From assembly GCF_022965805.1 (NCBI RefSeq), contig NC_133118.1:6293057-6357056 (forward strand): a DNA stretch of 64,000 nucleotides, read 5' to 3'. The notes beneath the pieces are model-generated. The model had not been told where the DNA came from. It saw nothing but the letters and a program-made list of their open reading frames with translations, and did no database searches. Source of the DNA: Primulina eburnea. Its lineage: Eukaryota; Streptophyta; Magnoliopsida; Lamiales; Gesneriaceae. Position numbers and translations under genes: made by a program. This document shows, piece after piece, positions 1-10,324 of this stretch (the stretch's first letter is position 1; every line of letters begins with the position of its first letter).

Positions 1-865
<865 letters not shown>

Positions 866-1438
866 ATGAAGATGGCGCTTGAAGCTTTGAACTCAACCGC
901 GGATCCCGCGCCGCCGTTTCAATCACCACCACCGCGTCGCCGCCACCAGGAGTCGTCATGGAACAAAGGCAAGCGATCCAAGCGTCCCTGTGGCGGAATC
1001 CATCAGCCCGTCAATGAAGACGAGTACTTTGCACTCTGCCTCATAATGCTCGCTCGCGGTGCGTCCGCCTCCGCCTCCGCCTCCCACCAACAGATTAAAA
1101 ATTCACCCAACCGAGCCCGCCTTCCGTCGCCGCTGCCGCCAGCAGTGGAGTCAGTCCAGAATTTAGTGTACAAGTGTTCTGTTTGTAACAAGGCTTTCAT
1201 GTCTTACCAAGCCTTGGGAGGACACAAAGCCAGCCATCGGAAAACCAGCGGCGAGAACGGCTCAGTCACCACCGCCAACGCCACCTCAGGCACTTCCGTA
1301 GGTAAAACCCACGAATGTTCCATATGTCACAAGTGCTTTCCCACCGGACAGGCCTTGGGAGGACACATGCGGCGCCATTACGAAGGCCCCGGTGGCGGCA
1401 ACAACAGGGTGACATCATCGACGGCACAGCCGTCGTAA
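866..1438 (+). CDS. C1-2i C2H2 zinc-finger transcription repressor (ZAT-type), C-terminus frameshifted
   Basis: This is a nuclear DNA-binding protein of the plant ZAT/STZ stress-repressor family. The sequence shows a basic B-box/NLS (KGKRSKRP), an L-box ([16 protein letters not shown]), and two C2H2 fingers with the plant hallmark [27 protein letters not shown] and [21 protein letters not shown]. It has no introns, as is usual for this family. The ATG at 866 is used; a second in-frame ATG lies at 872. The reading frame stops at 1438 soon after finger 2. The expected C-terminal EAR motif (FDLNFP) and basic tail (VKKPRLALLSELKLF) are present but in another frame, ending at a TAA at 1579-1581. 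Returning to that frame needs a net change equal to one missing base between about 1390 and 1436. As read, the product is 190 aa and has no repression motif. Assembly error and true mutation cannot be told apart here. Confidence 0.9.
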   Translation: MKMALEALNSTADPAPPFQSPPPRRRHQESSWNKGKRSKRPCGGIHQPVNEDEYFALCLIMLARGASASASASHQQIKNSPNRARLPSPLPPAVESVQNLVYKCSVCNKAFMSYQALGGHKASHRKTSGENGSVTTANATSGTSVGKTHECSICHKCFPTGQALGGHMRRHYEGPGGGNNRVTSSTAQPS

Positions 1439-1581
1439 CTCACCGGGGTTTCGACTTGAATTTTCCGGTGGTGCCGGAGTCATGGCTGGGTCTCGGTTCT
1501 CGTATGGAAGGGGAAGTGGAAAGCCCTCACCCCGTCAAGAAGCCGCGTCTTGCGTTGCTCTCGGAGCTAAAATTATTTTAA
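1439..1581 (+). pseudogene. Out-of-frame EAR-motif tail of the zinc-finger gene
   Basis: This stretch is read in the frame with codons starting at positions 1 mod 3 (relative +2 to the main ORF). It encodes [16 protein letters not shown] followed by a basic Leu-rich end. DLNFP fits the EAR (DLNxxP-like) repression motif that ends C1-2i zinc-finger proteins. Its clean coding appearance immediately after the stop of the upstream frame shows that the gene recently had one frame to 1581. Confidence 0.85.
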
Positions 1582-2606
1582 TGTTTTGTTCTATAATTAA
1601 TTAATATAGTTTAATTAGTTTTAACTTTATTTATTTAATTTTTTAAATAAAAGTATATAATTCATATTTTGTTGATTTGAAAAATCTTGTGAGTAAATTA
1701 TGGGTAGGACGACCATCTACCATAGTCAATGATTACTTTTCCAATTAAGATATGAAGTATGTCTCTTCTAATACTGTTTTCACGAATCTTTATCTGTGAG
1801 ACGAGTCAACACTACCAATATTCACAATAAAAGTAATACTTTTAGCATAAAAAGTAATATTTTTTCATTAATGATCCAAATAAGAGATCTGTCTCACAAA
1901 ATATGATCTGTGAGACCGTCTCACATAAATTTTTGCCTAACATATGTTACATATTTTTAGTTTATTTACCTTTTATTATTTTTTCTCAATTGAATTAAAT
2001 ATTTATATTTTTGGTGATGGGTAATATTTATATTTTAATATTTATGAACAATTGGCCCATTAGTACTTAATTTTTTTCAGAAATTGCAACAAAAGAAACA
2101 TGTAGTCATGGACCATTTTCTCACTTGCAATGTGAACTTGTAAGGATTTACGTACGCTAAGAATCAAATCTCCGTGATTGCCTCATTAACCAAACAATGC
2201 TATATAACAAAATAATTTAATTTTAATTTTTTACAAATTATTATAATAAAATTTTTAGTTTTCGTGCTTTTGATTGGACATAGCTATGGGTTAAATACAT
2301 TGATATAGCCAAATAAATTCACGTTTTGGGTTAGAAAGTTTCAGATGAATGTTTGATGATAAGAGTCTGAATGTGTGGTTGTCGCTCTTGCAAACCTTAA
2401 CAGAAGCATAGTGGATCGTTACCTACGTCACGAACATAACATTGCTGAGGTCAATATCAAATTACAATGGTGGAAAAAATTAACGAGCGATAACAACAAA
2501 TATACTTTAATGATTTCAGTCTAATCTATATGGGGTGTAAGGGATGAGTTATGTGAATCCCTTAAAAATGATAACCATTTTTTTCTTGGTACAAAAAGTT
2601 ATATGT
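1582..2606. other. Intergenic AT-rich DNA with a MITE-like repeat
   Basis: No coding potential is seen. A block at about 1775-1937 has the look of a dispersed short repeat: it contains ctgtgagacgagtc near one end and the self-complementary gtgagaccgtctcac near the other, with agatctgtctcacaaaat between. It resembles MITE-like repeats common in some eudicots, but this is from memory. The rest is AT-rich flank running into the Tat-1 LTR. Confidence 0.4.
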
Positions 2607-2862
2607 TGGAGATGTCTGGGTAAACTAGGAGAGCTAGGTGGGCAATTCAAGTCGTGTTCCTTTCTTGCTAATGTTAGTGACAGGGCATAGGGAGCCTGAA
2701 TTAGATGATCTGAAAATTTGAAAAACAACATTAGTGGAGCAACGGAAGGGTTTCCTGCATAGGCACTCTGACGCTCAAGTGAGTCAAATAATCATGTAAA
2801 TGAAAGGAAAGTGCTTGAGAGTGAGTATATAATAAGTGCTTGGTAAAAATGTTAAGTGAATC

Positions 2863-4034
2863 TGAAGAACCTAAAGGGAGGGTGAATAGGTTCTTTAAGG
2901 CCCTTTAGCGTTTTTAAAACGAGTTTGCAAAAATTGCAAGCGGAAGACTTGAGGGACAATCACAAATAAATACGATAAATGAATGCGTAAAGTAAGTGCG
3001 TAAAATAAATGCGTAATTTAAATGCAATAAAGTAAATGCGTAAAGTAAAGAGAGATAGAGATGTTTATGGAAGTTCGACGAAGAATCGTCTACGTCTCCC
3101 CTTCTCGATGAGGATCGAGGTATCACTATAACGACTTGGCTTTAGGAGCTCCAAGCTAGCTTTTACAACCACGCCTCGATGCGTCTACTTGGCCTTGAGG
3201 GCTCCAAGGATAGCCACGAACTTTACAACCCACTCGAGAGTATTACTTTCACTCTTTTTCTACAACTCTTTTTGATATTACAACTCTTTTAATCAAAGCA
3301 CACAAGAGATAGTAGAAAGCTTTGTAAGAGACAAGAGAGAATGGAGTGGGATGATTGAGAATGCATCCTCAAAGGCCTATTTATACTAGTCTTGGACGCC
3401 AAGGTTCGGATCTTCCGTTTGTGCTTCGGAACTTCCGATGTGATTGAAATCAATTTGCGTAATTCTGGCATGACTTCGGATCTTCCGTTCTTGACTTCGT
3501 ATGGTCCGAACATATGCTTCGGAGGGACCGATCAAACTTCGTTTCTTCCGAACAATTCTTTCAGACAGTGTATGAACAACTTCGGAAGGTCCGAACTCCA
3601 GTTCGTATCGTCCGAACATTCCCGCGTTCCGGAGATTTGAAATCTTCAACACTTCGTAGCTTCCGATCATGTCCATCGTAGCGTCCGAAATCTACTCAAT
3701 CAATTAGTCAGATCAAATTGTCTCCGGATTGAAGTGATTTGATTGCTTGTGTTCGGAACGTCCGATCCAGTCTTCGGAACGTCCGAACTCGCTCCTCGCA
3801 GCTTCCGAACAGCTTCTATTTTGCTTCTGATTGGCACAATTTCGGAACGTCCGAACCAAATTTCGGATCTTCCGAACGTAACCTTGTTCTTAATTTCCTG
3901 CATGCCTCAATATAAAACATTAGTACATTTTTAAGCCAAGTTTTGGTATCATCAAAACAAAAACTTTGGGATATGTTACAGCATTAAAAACATTAATCTC
4001 ATCCTCGAGATTTGTATGCGTTTAAGGCGTAACA
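2863..4034 (-). repeat. Copia-1 3' LTR
   Basis: The LTR begins tgaagaacc and ends ggcgtaaca. It is nearly identical to 10325-11496. On the minus strand, U3 holds the TTCGGA/TCCGAA palindrome array (3405-3880) and a TATA box (tataaata, 3378-3385). Confidence 0.95.
3405..3880. promoter_or_regulatory. Array of TTCGGA-N3-TCCGAA palindromes, Copia-1 3' LTR copy
   Basis: About fifteen exact or degenerate copies of a 6-3-6 imperfect palindrome lie in under 500 bp. Four are exact, for example TTCGGAACGTCCGAA. The array ends 19 bp before the minus-strand TATA box at 3378-3385, which places it in the enhancer position of U3. The identical array in the other LTR is at 10867-11342. The binding factor is unknown. 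Confidence 0.85.
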
Positions 4035-4051
4035 ATCTCCCCCTTTTTGAT
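4035..4051 (-). other. Copia-1 polypurine tract
   Basis: The plus-strand run atctccccctttttgat directly abuts the 3' LTR. On the coding (minus) strand it reads as aaaaagggggaga, the plus-strand primer site for reverse transcription. A similar pyrimidine run (ctccccctttttgcg) at 4218 may be a second tract. Confidence 0.8.
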
Positions 4052-4356
4052 GATCACAAAACTTGGTTAAAAATTGAGAAACAATAATCAACATAATCTA
4101 AATGTTATTAAATAACTCCCCCTAAATCAAATAACAAATCTAAGAGGTTGAATTAAGGCGAATTTATTTGAGAATTTATTTAATAACCATTTAATAGCAA
4201 TTTTAACCAAATAAATTCTCCCCCTTTTTGCGATAATCAAAAAGACATAAGCATAAAGAGAGACAAATAAACAGGAAAAATATCAACTAATAAATGCAAG
4301 TCTTTTATACAATGATGCATAAAGATAAAATAAACAAAAAATAACAAAAACATAAG

Positions 4357-5628
4357 CTAAGAATCCGCATCCCGCGACTCTCTATGGCTCCTCATCTCAG
4401 CCTCGATGGAATCAAGACGCGAGGAAGTCTCAGTATGATGGCGCTCTAAGGCAGACTCCAAAAGAGAGAAACGAGTGTCGAAACGAGTCTCCAATCGCTC
4501 GAGATACTCGAAAATCCGATCAAAGGGTCCAGAGGGAGCAGGCGGAGTGAAGCCATGAGGAAGGTCATCAATGGTCAACAAAGGAGTGCTAATAGGGTCG
4601 GGACCACGCTGCTGGGATGTAGAGGGAATATCAGACGAAGGGGTAGGAGTGGTACCCGTAGTAGGAGGACCAGCGGGAAATCCTCTCGTCTGAACGTGAG
4701 GAGGAAGAAGACCGAAGGGAACATAAAAGTGTTCGGTCGGACGATAGGACGCGAAGATGCGATCCTTGTCGACGACCCAAGAGGATAAGACGGGATTCCA
4801 AGAGAGTCCCATCTTAACAACGGTATCATGGTCGATAGTCTCATGGGGAGAAATAGACACGGATTCTTCACCTGCAAAGTCAATGTCCAAATGGGCGAGA
4901 ATCCGGTTAATGAACCGGCCAAACGGAAAAGAGACGCGAGTAGAAGTAGCCGCGTACTCCATGGCGGACATAAGAAAACGGGGAAGGTTAAAAGGGCGCT
5001 GGGAGACTAAGTAATAGAGAATGTATAGATCGAGATACTTGCAAGTGGAGAGGTCTCCACTGCGAGGAACAATGGAAGAAGTGATAAGCTTTTGAACAAG
5101 CTGAAGCTGAGTAGGAAGGTCCTTCGCATGAGGACGGTCATCGGCAGGAGTAGGCGGACGACCGAAGATGGTGGTCAAGGCAGTGACTCGATCAAAAGTG
5201 GGGTCATTCTCAGTCCAAGACTGAGAAAAGAACTCACTCGGTCCGTCTCGAGGAAGATCGAACCAAGTAGAGAGGTCGGCGGTAGAAAAAGAAATGAACC
5301 GACCCTGAACAATGGTAACAACACGAGTGTCATCACCACCAACAACTAGGGAAAAGTTCGCATAGAACTGATGCATGAGAGAGGGGTAGATGAGATCGGG
5401 TACGGAAGGTAGAAAAAAATTTCCCCAACGTTGAGACTCAATAAAAGTAATCAACGTAAAGGAATTCGCACGGAGGTATTCGGTGTGAAGGGTACGACCA
5501 GGCAGAATGTTACGGGTTTCGAATTCAGGTGGGGTAGGGCGAGGGTTGGGTGGTTGGTTAAGATCATGGTGAAAGGCACCGTGACGAGGGCGAACATTTC
5601 GGCCAGCTGCGTTACGGCACGGAGGCAT
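4357..5628 (-). CDS. Copia-1 accessory ORF, Transposase_32-like N-terminal domain with coiled-coil tail
   Basis: This is an intact 423-aa ORF between pol and the 3' LTR, in the same strand as pol but with its own TATA box (5705-5712), 77 bp before the ATG. The N-terminal 240 residues contain the pattern YPSLMHQFYANF ... FISFSTADLSTWFDLP, which resembles the plant Transposase_32 (PF20167) type domain found in Athila-like ORFs (recalled, not searched). Next comes a Pro/Ser/Thr-rich linker (residues about 310-370), then a helical heptad segment (FDRIFEYLERLETRFDTRF ... LDSIEAEMR) that should form a coiled coil. No signal peptide or membrane segment is visible, so it does not look like an envelope protein. 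The ORF is open although gag-pol of the same element is broken. Its function is unknown; it may be a structural or accessory retrotransposon protein. Confidence 0.8.
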   Translation of the reverse strand: MPPCRNAAGRNVRPRHGAFHHDLNQPPNPRPTPPEFETRNILPGRTLHTEYLRANSFTLITFIESQRWGNFFLPSVPDLIYPSLMHQFYANFSLVVGGDDTRVVTIVQGRFISFSTADLSTWFDLPRDGPSEFFSQSWTENDPTFDRVTALTTIFGRPPTPADDRPHAKDLPTQLQLVQKLITSSIVPRSGDLSTCKYLDLYILYYLVSQRPFNLPRFLMSAMEYAATSTRVSFPFGRFINRILAHLDIDFAGEESVSISPHETIDHDTVVKMGLSWNPVLSSWVVDKDRIFASYRPTEHFYVPFGLLPPHVQTRGFPAGPPTTGTTPTPSSDIPSTSQQRGPDPISTPLLTIDDLPHGFTPPAPSGPFDRIFEYLERLETRFDTRFSLLESALERHHTETSSRLDSIEAEMRSHRESRDADS

Positions 5629-5649
5629 AGTGAGTAGTGGGTGTTTTGT

Positions 5650-6090
5650 GTGGGGAAAGAAAGAAGGATGTGAATTAGCAAATGAATCAGAGGATCCGAA
5701 CGCCTATTTATAGGCCATGTTCGGACGGTCCGAACATGAGTTCGGAAGGTCCGGAATGCGAACAGATCGGTTATCTGGCAAGACGTTCGGACGATCCGAT
5801 TAACAATCGGACATTCCGATCCTAGAACGGAGGCTACGATGAGTAAACGGAGGGTCCGAAGTCTGACAGTCAGGCATTGGGAATGCACGAACATTAAATG
5901 ACATCGGAAGGAGGTTCGGACGATCCGATGTGTGTTCGGATGGTCCGAAGAGTGAATCGGAGGTTCTGGAACCTATGGTCAGGTTCGGACGATCCGAACA
6001 CGTTCGGTGGATCCGAAGTGAAACGAAGCATCCGAATAAGGAACGGTAATTCCGAAGTAGCCAAGATGAGGAACACCTAAAATTTAAAAT
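5650..6090 (-). promoter_or_regulatory. Internal promoter of the accessory ORF, with TTCGGA/TCCGAA array, resembling a Gypsy LTR
   Basis: About eleven copies of TTCGGA-N3-TCCGAA (three exact) at 5720-6060 end 7 bp before a TATA box (tatttata on the plus strand, 5705-5712). The 22 bases 5704-5725, which cover TATA, the 7-bp spacer ggccatg and the first half-site, are identical to 62902-62923 in the LTR of gypsy element D. Weaker similarity continues into the 5' leader (tgaattagcaaatg against tgaattggcaagt) and beyond the array (tagccaa ... acacct). I infer that a Gypsy LTR promoter was captured into the Copia element and drives the accessory ORF. Confidence 0.75.
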
Positions 6091-6226
6091 ATTTAGCACA
6101 TAAATGAATGTTGAGCCATAATTATGGATAAATACAATTAATTTGTATTATCCGACATTATAATGCTCACATTAATAATACTCCCCCTCAATTTAACAAA
6201 TATGTACGAGAGTATTTGACTAATGT

Positions 6227-9200
6227 TTACAACTCAATCATGCCAAGTTCACCACGCAAACGAGTAAAAGTAGATTCATCTAGTGGTTTTGTAAAAATAT
6301 CAGCAATTTGATTCTTGGTGTCAACATAGCGAAGTTCAACATCATTTTGCTCAATGTGATCACGAATAAAATGATGTCGAATGTCAATATGTTTTGTACG
6401 AGAATGTTGAACTGGATTCTTTGTTAGACATATGGTGCTTGTATTATCACAAAAGATTGGAATTTTTGAAAAAGTAACACCATAGTCGAGTAATTGATAC
6501 TTCATCCAAAGAATTTGTGCACAACAACTACCGGCAGCCATATACTCGGCCTCGGTCGTTGAAAGTGCAACACAGTTTTGCTTTTTAGAAAACCATGACA
6601 CCAAGCAATTTCCCAAAAAGAAACAAGTACCACTAGTGCTCTTTCTATCCACCTTATATCCTCCAAAGTCGGCATCACAGTAAGCTTTTAAATCGAAAAA
6701 TGAGTTCTTAGAATACCATAATCCGAGATTTGGAGTATTTGAAAGATATTTGAAAATGCGTTTTAAGGCGAATAAGTGTGATTCCTTTGGACATGATTGA
6801 AATCGTGCACACAAGCAAACACTAAACATAATGTCAGGTCTACTAGCAGTCGCATAGAGTAGGGAGCCAATCATGCTACGAAATAACTTTTGGTCAACAG
6901 GTTTACCTCCCTCATCTTTGTCGAGTCTGACTGTCGTGCTCATAGGTGTGGATGAGGCTTTGGAAGACTCCATCCCAAACTTTTTGAGCATCTCCTTGAT
7001 GTACTTCCCTTGGTTGACAAAGAAACCATCCTTGCATTGCTTGATTTGGAGACCAAGGAAGTAGTTGAGCTCGCCCATCATGCTCATCTCAAAGTGATCC
7101 TGCATAAGCTTAGAAAAATCTCTACACAAGTGTTCATTAGTAGCACCAAAAATAATATCATCTACATATATTTGTACTATCAGCAAATCATTATCTTTAG
7201 TCAAGGTAAACAAGGTAATATCAACTTTACCCCTACAAAAACCATTAGACAGCAAGAAAGTAGACAATTTCTCATACCAAGCTCTAGGAGCTTGTTTCAA
7301 ACCATACAAAGCCTTATCAAGTTTATACACATAATCAGATAAGTGCACATCTTCAAAACCAACAGGTTGCTCAACATACACTTCTTATTTCAAATCACCA
7401 TTAAGAAAAGCACTTTTAACATCCATTTGAAACAATTAAAAGTCTCTAGAGCAAGCAAAAGCAAGTAGCATGCGAATGGATTCTAGTCTAGCAACAGGGG
7501 CATAAGTCTCATCATAATCAATTCCCTCTTCTTGACTATATCCTTTTGCTACTAGCCTAGCTTTATTTCTAGTGATTGTACCATGCTCATCTAACTTGTT
7601 CCTAAATACCCATTTAGTTCCTATGACAGGTCTATCAGTGGGTCTAGGTACAAGATTCCAAACTTTATTCCTTCTGAATTCATTTAGTTCATCTTGCATA
7701 GCAATAATCCAAGAATCATCAAGTAAAGCTTCTTCTATGTTCTTAGGCTCTATGTGAGAAAGAAAAGCAAGATAATTGCACATATTAGAAGAGCGAGTAG
7801 ATACTCCCTTCGATGGGCTACCAATGATGAGGTCCATGGGATGATCCTTTTGCGTAGTCCACTCCTTCGGAAGAGGTGCGTCCTCTTGATCTTTAGGAAC
7901 ATCATCTAGGCTTGTGGACTCCAACTCTTCGCCAAGGATATCTATATCATCATCATCAGAAACAACAGGTCTAGGCAAGCAAGGGTTAGTTTCATCAAAT
8001 ATGACATGAATAGATTCTTCAACTAGTAAAGTGCGTTTATTAAAGACTCTATATGCTTTGCTAGAAGTAGAGTAACCAAGAAAGATACCTTTGTCCGATT
8101 TAGCATCGAACTTACCCAGGTTGTCCTTACCATTGTTGTGGATGAAGCATTTTGATCCAAAAGCGCGGAAGTAAGAAATTTTAGGCTTTCTCCCTCTCCA
8201 TAGTTCGTATGGAGTTTTCTTGAGAATTGGCCTTATTGATACGCGATTGATGATGTAACAAGCAGAACTCATCGCTTCAGCCCAAAAATATTTTGGTAGA
8301 GAATGCTCACATAGCATGGTCCTTGCAATCTCTACTAGGGTCCTATTCTTCCTCTCAACGACACCGTTTTGTTGAGGAGTTCTAGGACAAGAAAAGTTGT
8401 GACCAATGCCTTTGTTTTGACAAAAAATTGAAAAAATTTCATTTTGAAATTCCGTTCCGTGGTCACTACGGATTTGTTTGATCAAAAGATTTTTCTCATT
8501 TTCAACCTTTTTGACAAAAATTTTGAAATGATCAAAGGCATCACTTTTATGGGCTAAAAACAATGTCCAAGTAAAACGTGAAAAATCATCCACAATGACA
8601 AAAGCATAGGATTTACCTCCTAGACTGGTTGTCCTCGAGGGACCACATAAATCTAGGTGAAGTAATTCAAGGGTCATAGAAGTGGATACAAAATTTTTAT
8701 TTTTGAAAGATTCCTTTGTGTGTTTACCAAGTTGACAAGCATCACAAAAAGAATCTAATTTTAAATTCAGCTTTGGCATTCCGGAAACTAGGTCAAGTTT
8801 TAAAAGTTTTTCTATGGTGCTCATCCCAACATGACCAAGTCGTCTATGCCAAAGAATGTTGTCATCAACATTTAATGTTACAAGGCTTTTTATTTTTGAA
8901 AAAGATGAAATCTTTAAATCGACCTTGTAAACATTTTCACTTCTATAACCTTTGAAACTAATGGATTTGTCAGTTGTGAGTGATACAGTGCAATCGTGTG
9001 GTGTGAATTTGACTTCATAACCCCTATCGCACAATTGACTAATGCTTAGGAGGTTATGTTTAAGTCCTTTCACAAGAAGTACATCATCAATAATAGTAGA
9101 GTTAGATATACCTATTGAGCCGATGCCTTCTATGATCCCTTTGTTGTTGTCTCCAAAGGTCACCGATCCCTTTTCTTTTGGTCGAATGGATTGTAGCAGC

Positions 9201-9319
9201 TTATTTTCTCCCATCATGTGTCGAGAGCATCCACTGTCAAGATACCAAGTGCTCGATGACTTGTCTCCCCTTTGTCCCTCGTCGTCATCCGAGTCGGTCA
9301 GATGATCTTCCTTCGCCAT
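6227..9319 (-). pseudogene. Copia-1 pol (PR-IN-RT-RNase H), broken by in-frame stops
   Basis: The domains run in Copia order. Protease has WYLDSGCSRHM (about 9240). GAG-pre-integrase has ILWHRRLGHVG. The integrase core includes LDLCGPSRTTSLGG and TPQQNGVVERKNRT. Reverse transcriptase has LVAKGYSQEEGIDYDETYAPVAR and the catalytic YVDDIIFGAT. RNase H has YCDADFGGYKVDRKSTSG and a GAEYMA-type helix (STTEAEYMAAGSC). The frame is continuous except for TAA stops at 7436-7438 and 7385-7387, both in reverse transcriptase just before the EVYVEQP motif. The YVDDIIFG signature and the overall layout suggest the SIRE/Maximus lineage. The element cannot make full-length Pol without readthrough. Confidence 0.93.
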
Positions 9320-9358
9320 GAAGCATAGGGTAGACTCCTCTTCGTTGTCGCTGTCGCT

Positions 9359-10287
9359 CTACGTGGCTAGAAGGGCCTTCTTCTTGTCTTTGCCGGCCTT
9401 CTTCTTGGAGGGACACTCGTTTGCATAGTGACCCTTTTGTTGACAGTTGTAGCAGGTCACTTCCTTCTCAATCTTTTTGTCCTTCTTGTTGAAGTTGGAA
9501 CTCCGCATGAATCTTTTGAACTTTCTAGTGAGGAGTGCCATTTCTTCATCGTCGCTATCTTCAAGTTGACTGGTCAAGGCGATCCCTTTCGCCTTTACTT
9601 TTTCGTCATCTTTCTTTGTCTCCTTCCGGGTAGATACTTCAAGTTCATGGGTCTTTAGGGTCCCATGAAGTTGATCAAGGTCGTAGGATGCCGCATCTCC
9701 CTTGTTGGATTCAATGATAGCCGTGCGCTTTGCATCCCATTCTGCCGGTAGTGCTCGAAGGCTCTCCTCCACACTTGTTTAGTTGGGTAGTTCTCACCAA
9801 GTTGGGCAAGCTCATTGATGATTTGGGTGAGCCGCCGGAACATGGTGTCGATATCCTCCTTGGGTTCCATCTCAAAGGTCTCGTACTTGAGTTGGAGAAG
9901 ATCTATCTTCGTTTCTTTGACTTGATTGGTTCCCTCGTGGCAAATCTCCAATTTGTCCCAAATCTCTTTGGCGGAGGTGCAAGCCGAGATTCGGTTGTAT
10001 TCATTCATATCTAGGGAACAATGAAGAATATTCATAGCTTTAGCATTTTGAGAGATAAGTTTCATATCGTCCTTGGTGAGGTCATCCATTCCCTTAGGAA
10101 TTTCCTTATCATCCACCGTTTTCATGGGGATTTAGGGACTTTTCACCGTTATTTTCCAAAGGTCGTAATCGACGGATTGGATGTATAGAGATATTCTATT
10201 CTTCCAATATCCGTAATTAGTACCATTGAAAAGAGGGGGACGATTTGTGGATTGTCCTTGGGCATACTCGCTTGCTAGATTGGCCAT
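9359..10287 (-). pseudogene. Copia-1 gag, broken
   Basis: This is capsid/nucleocapsid protein. The likely start is the ATG at 10287 (MANLASEYAQG), 22 bp after the tRNA primer site. A DUF4219/UBN2-type capsid region is followed by a zinc knuckle CYNCQQKGHYANEC near the C-terminus. Lesions are a TAA at 10132-10134, a 2-base insertion-type frameshift near 9773-9780 and a TAG at 9359-9361. The TAG separates gag from pol in the same frame, so gag and pol were one polyprotein frame. Confidence 0.9.
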
Positions 10288-10308
10288 TTTAAAAGATTTT
10301 GAAAAACT

Positions 10309-10322
10309 TGGCTCTGATACCA
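10309..10322 (-). other. Copia-1 primer-binding site (initiator-Met tRNA)
   Basis: On the minus strand the bases read TGGTATCAGAGCCA, complementary to the 3' end of plant initiator methionine tRNA. The site is two bases inside the 5' LTR, which fixes the element's orientation as minus. Confidence 0.95.
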
Positions 10323-10324
10323 CT

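Noticed and set aside
1381..1581. An intron joining the zinc-finger ORF to the EAR frame
   Set aside because: C1-2i genes are intronless, and no GT-AG pair of workable length lies between the frames.
3405..3880. Arrays as heat-shock elements
   Set aside because: Heat-shock elements need alternating nGAAn and nTTCn with 2-base steps. In TTCGGA-N3-TCCGAA the TTC and GAA parts are at the wrong spacing, so the known ONSEN-type explanation does not fit.
3289..3903. Overlapping ORFs with repeated FGRSE / GPSE / SSE peptides in Copia-1 LTRs (also 5800-6080, 10751-11365, 58148-58390 and 63036-63323)
   Set aside because: The peptides are translations of the TTCGGA/TCCGAA arrays on both strands. They have no start context, no conservation beyond the DNA repeat, and lie in U3 promoter DNA.
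4357..5628. Envelope protein reading for the Copia-1 accessory ORF
   Set aside because: No signal peptide, transmembrane segment or furin-like site is visible. The C-terminal coiled coil alone is not enough.
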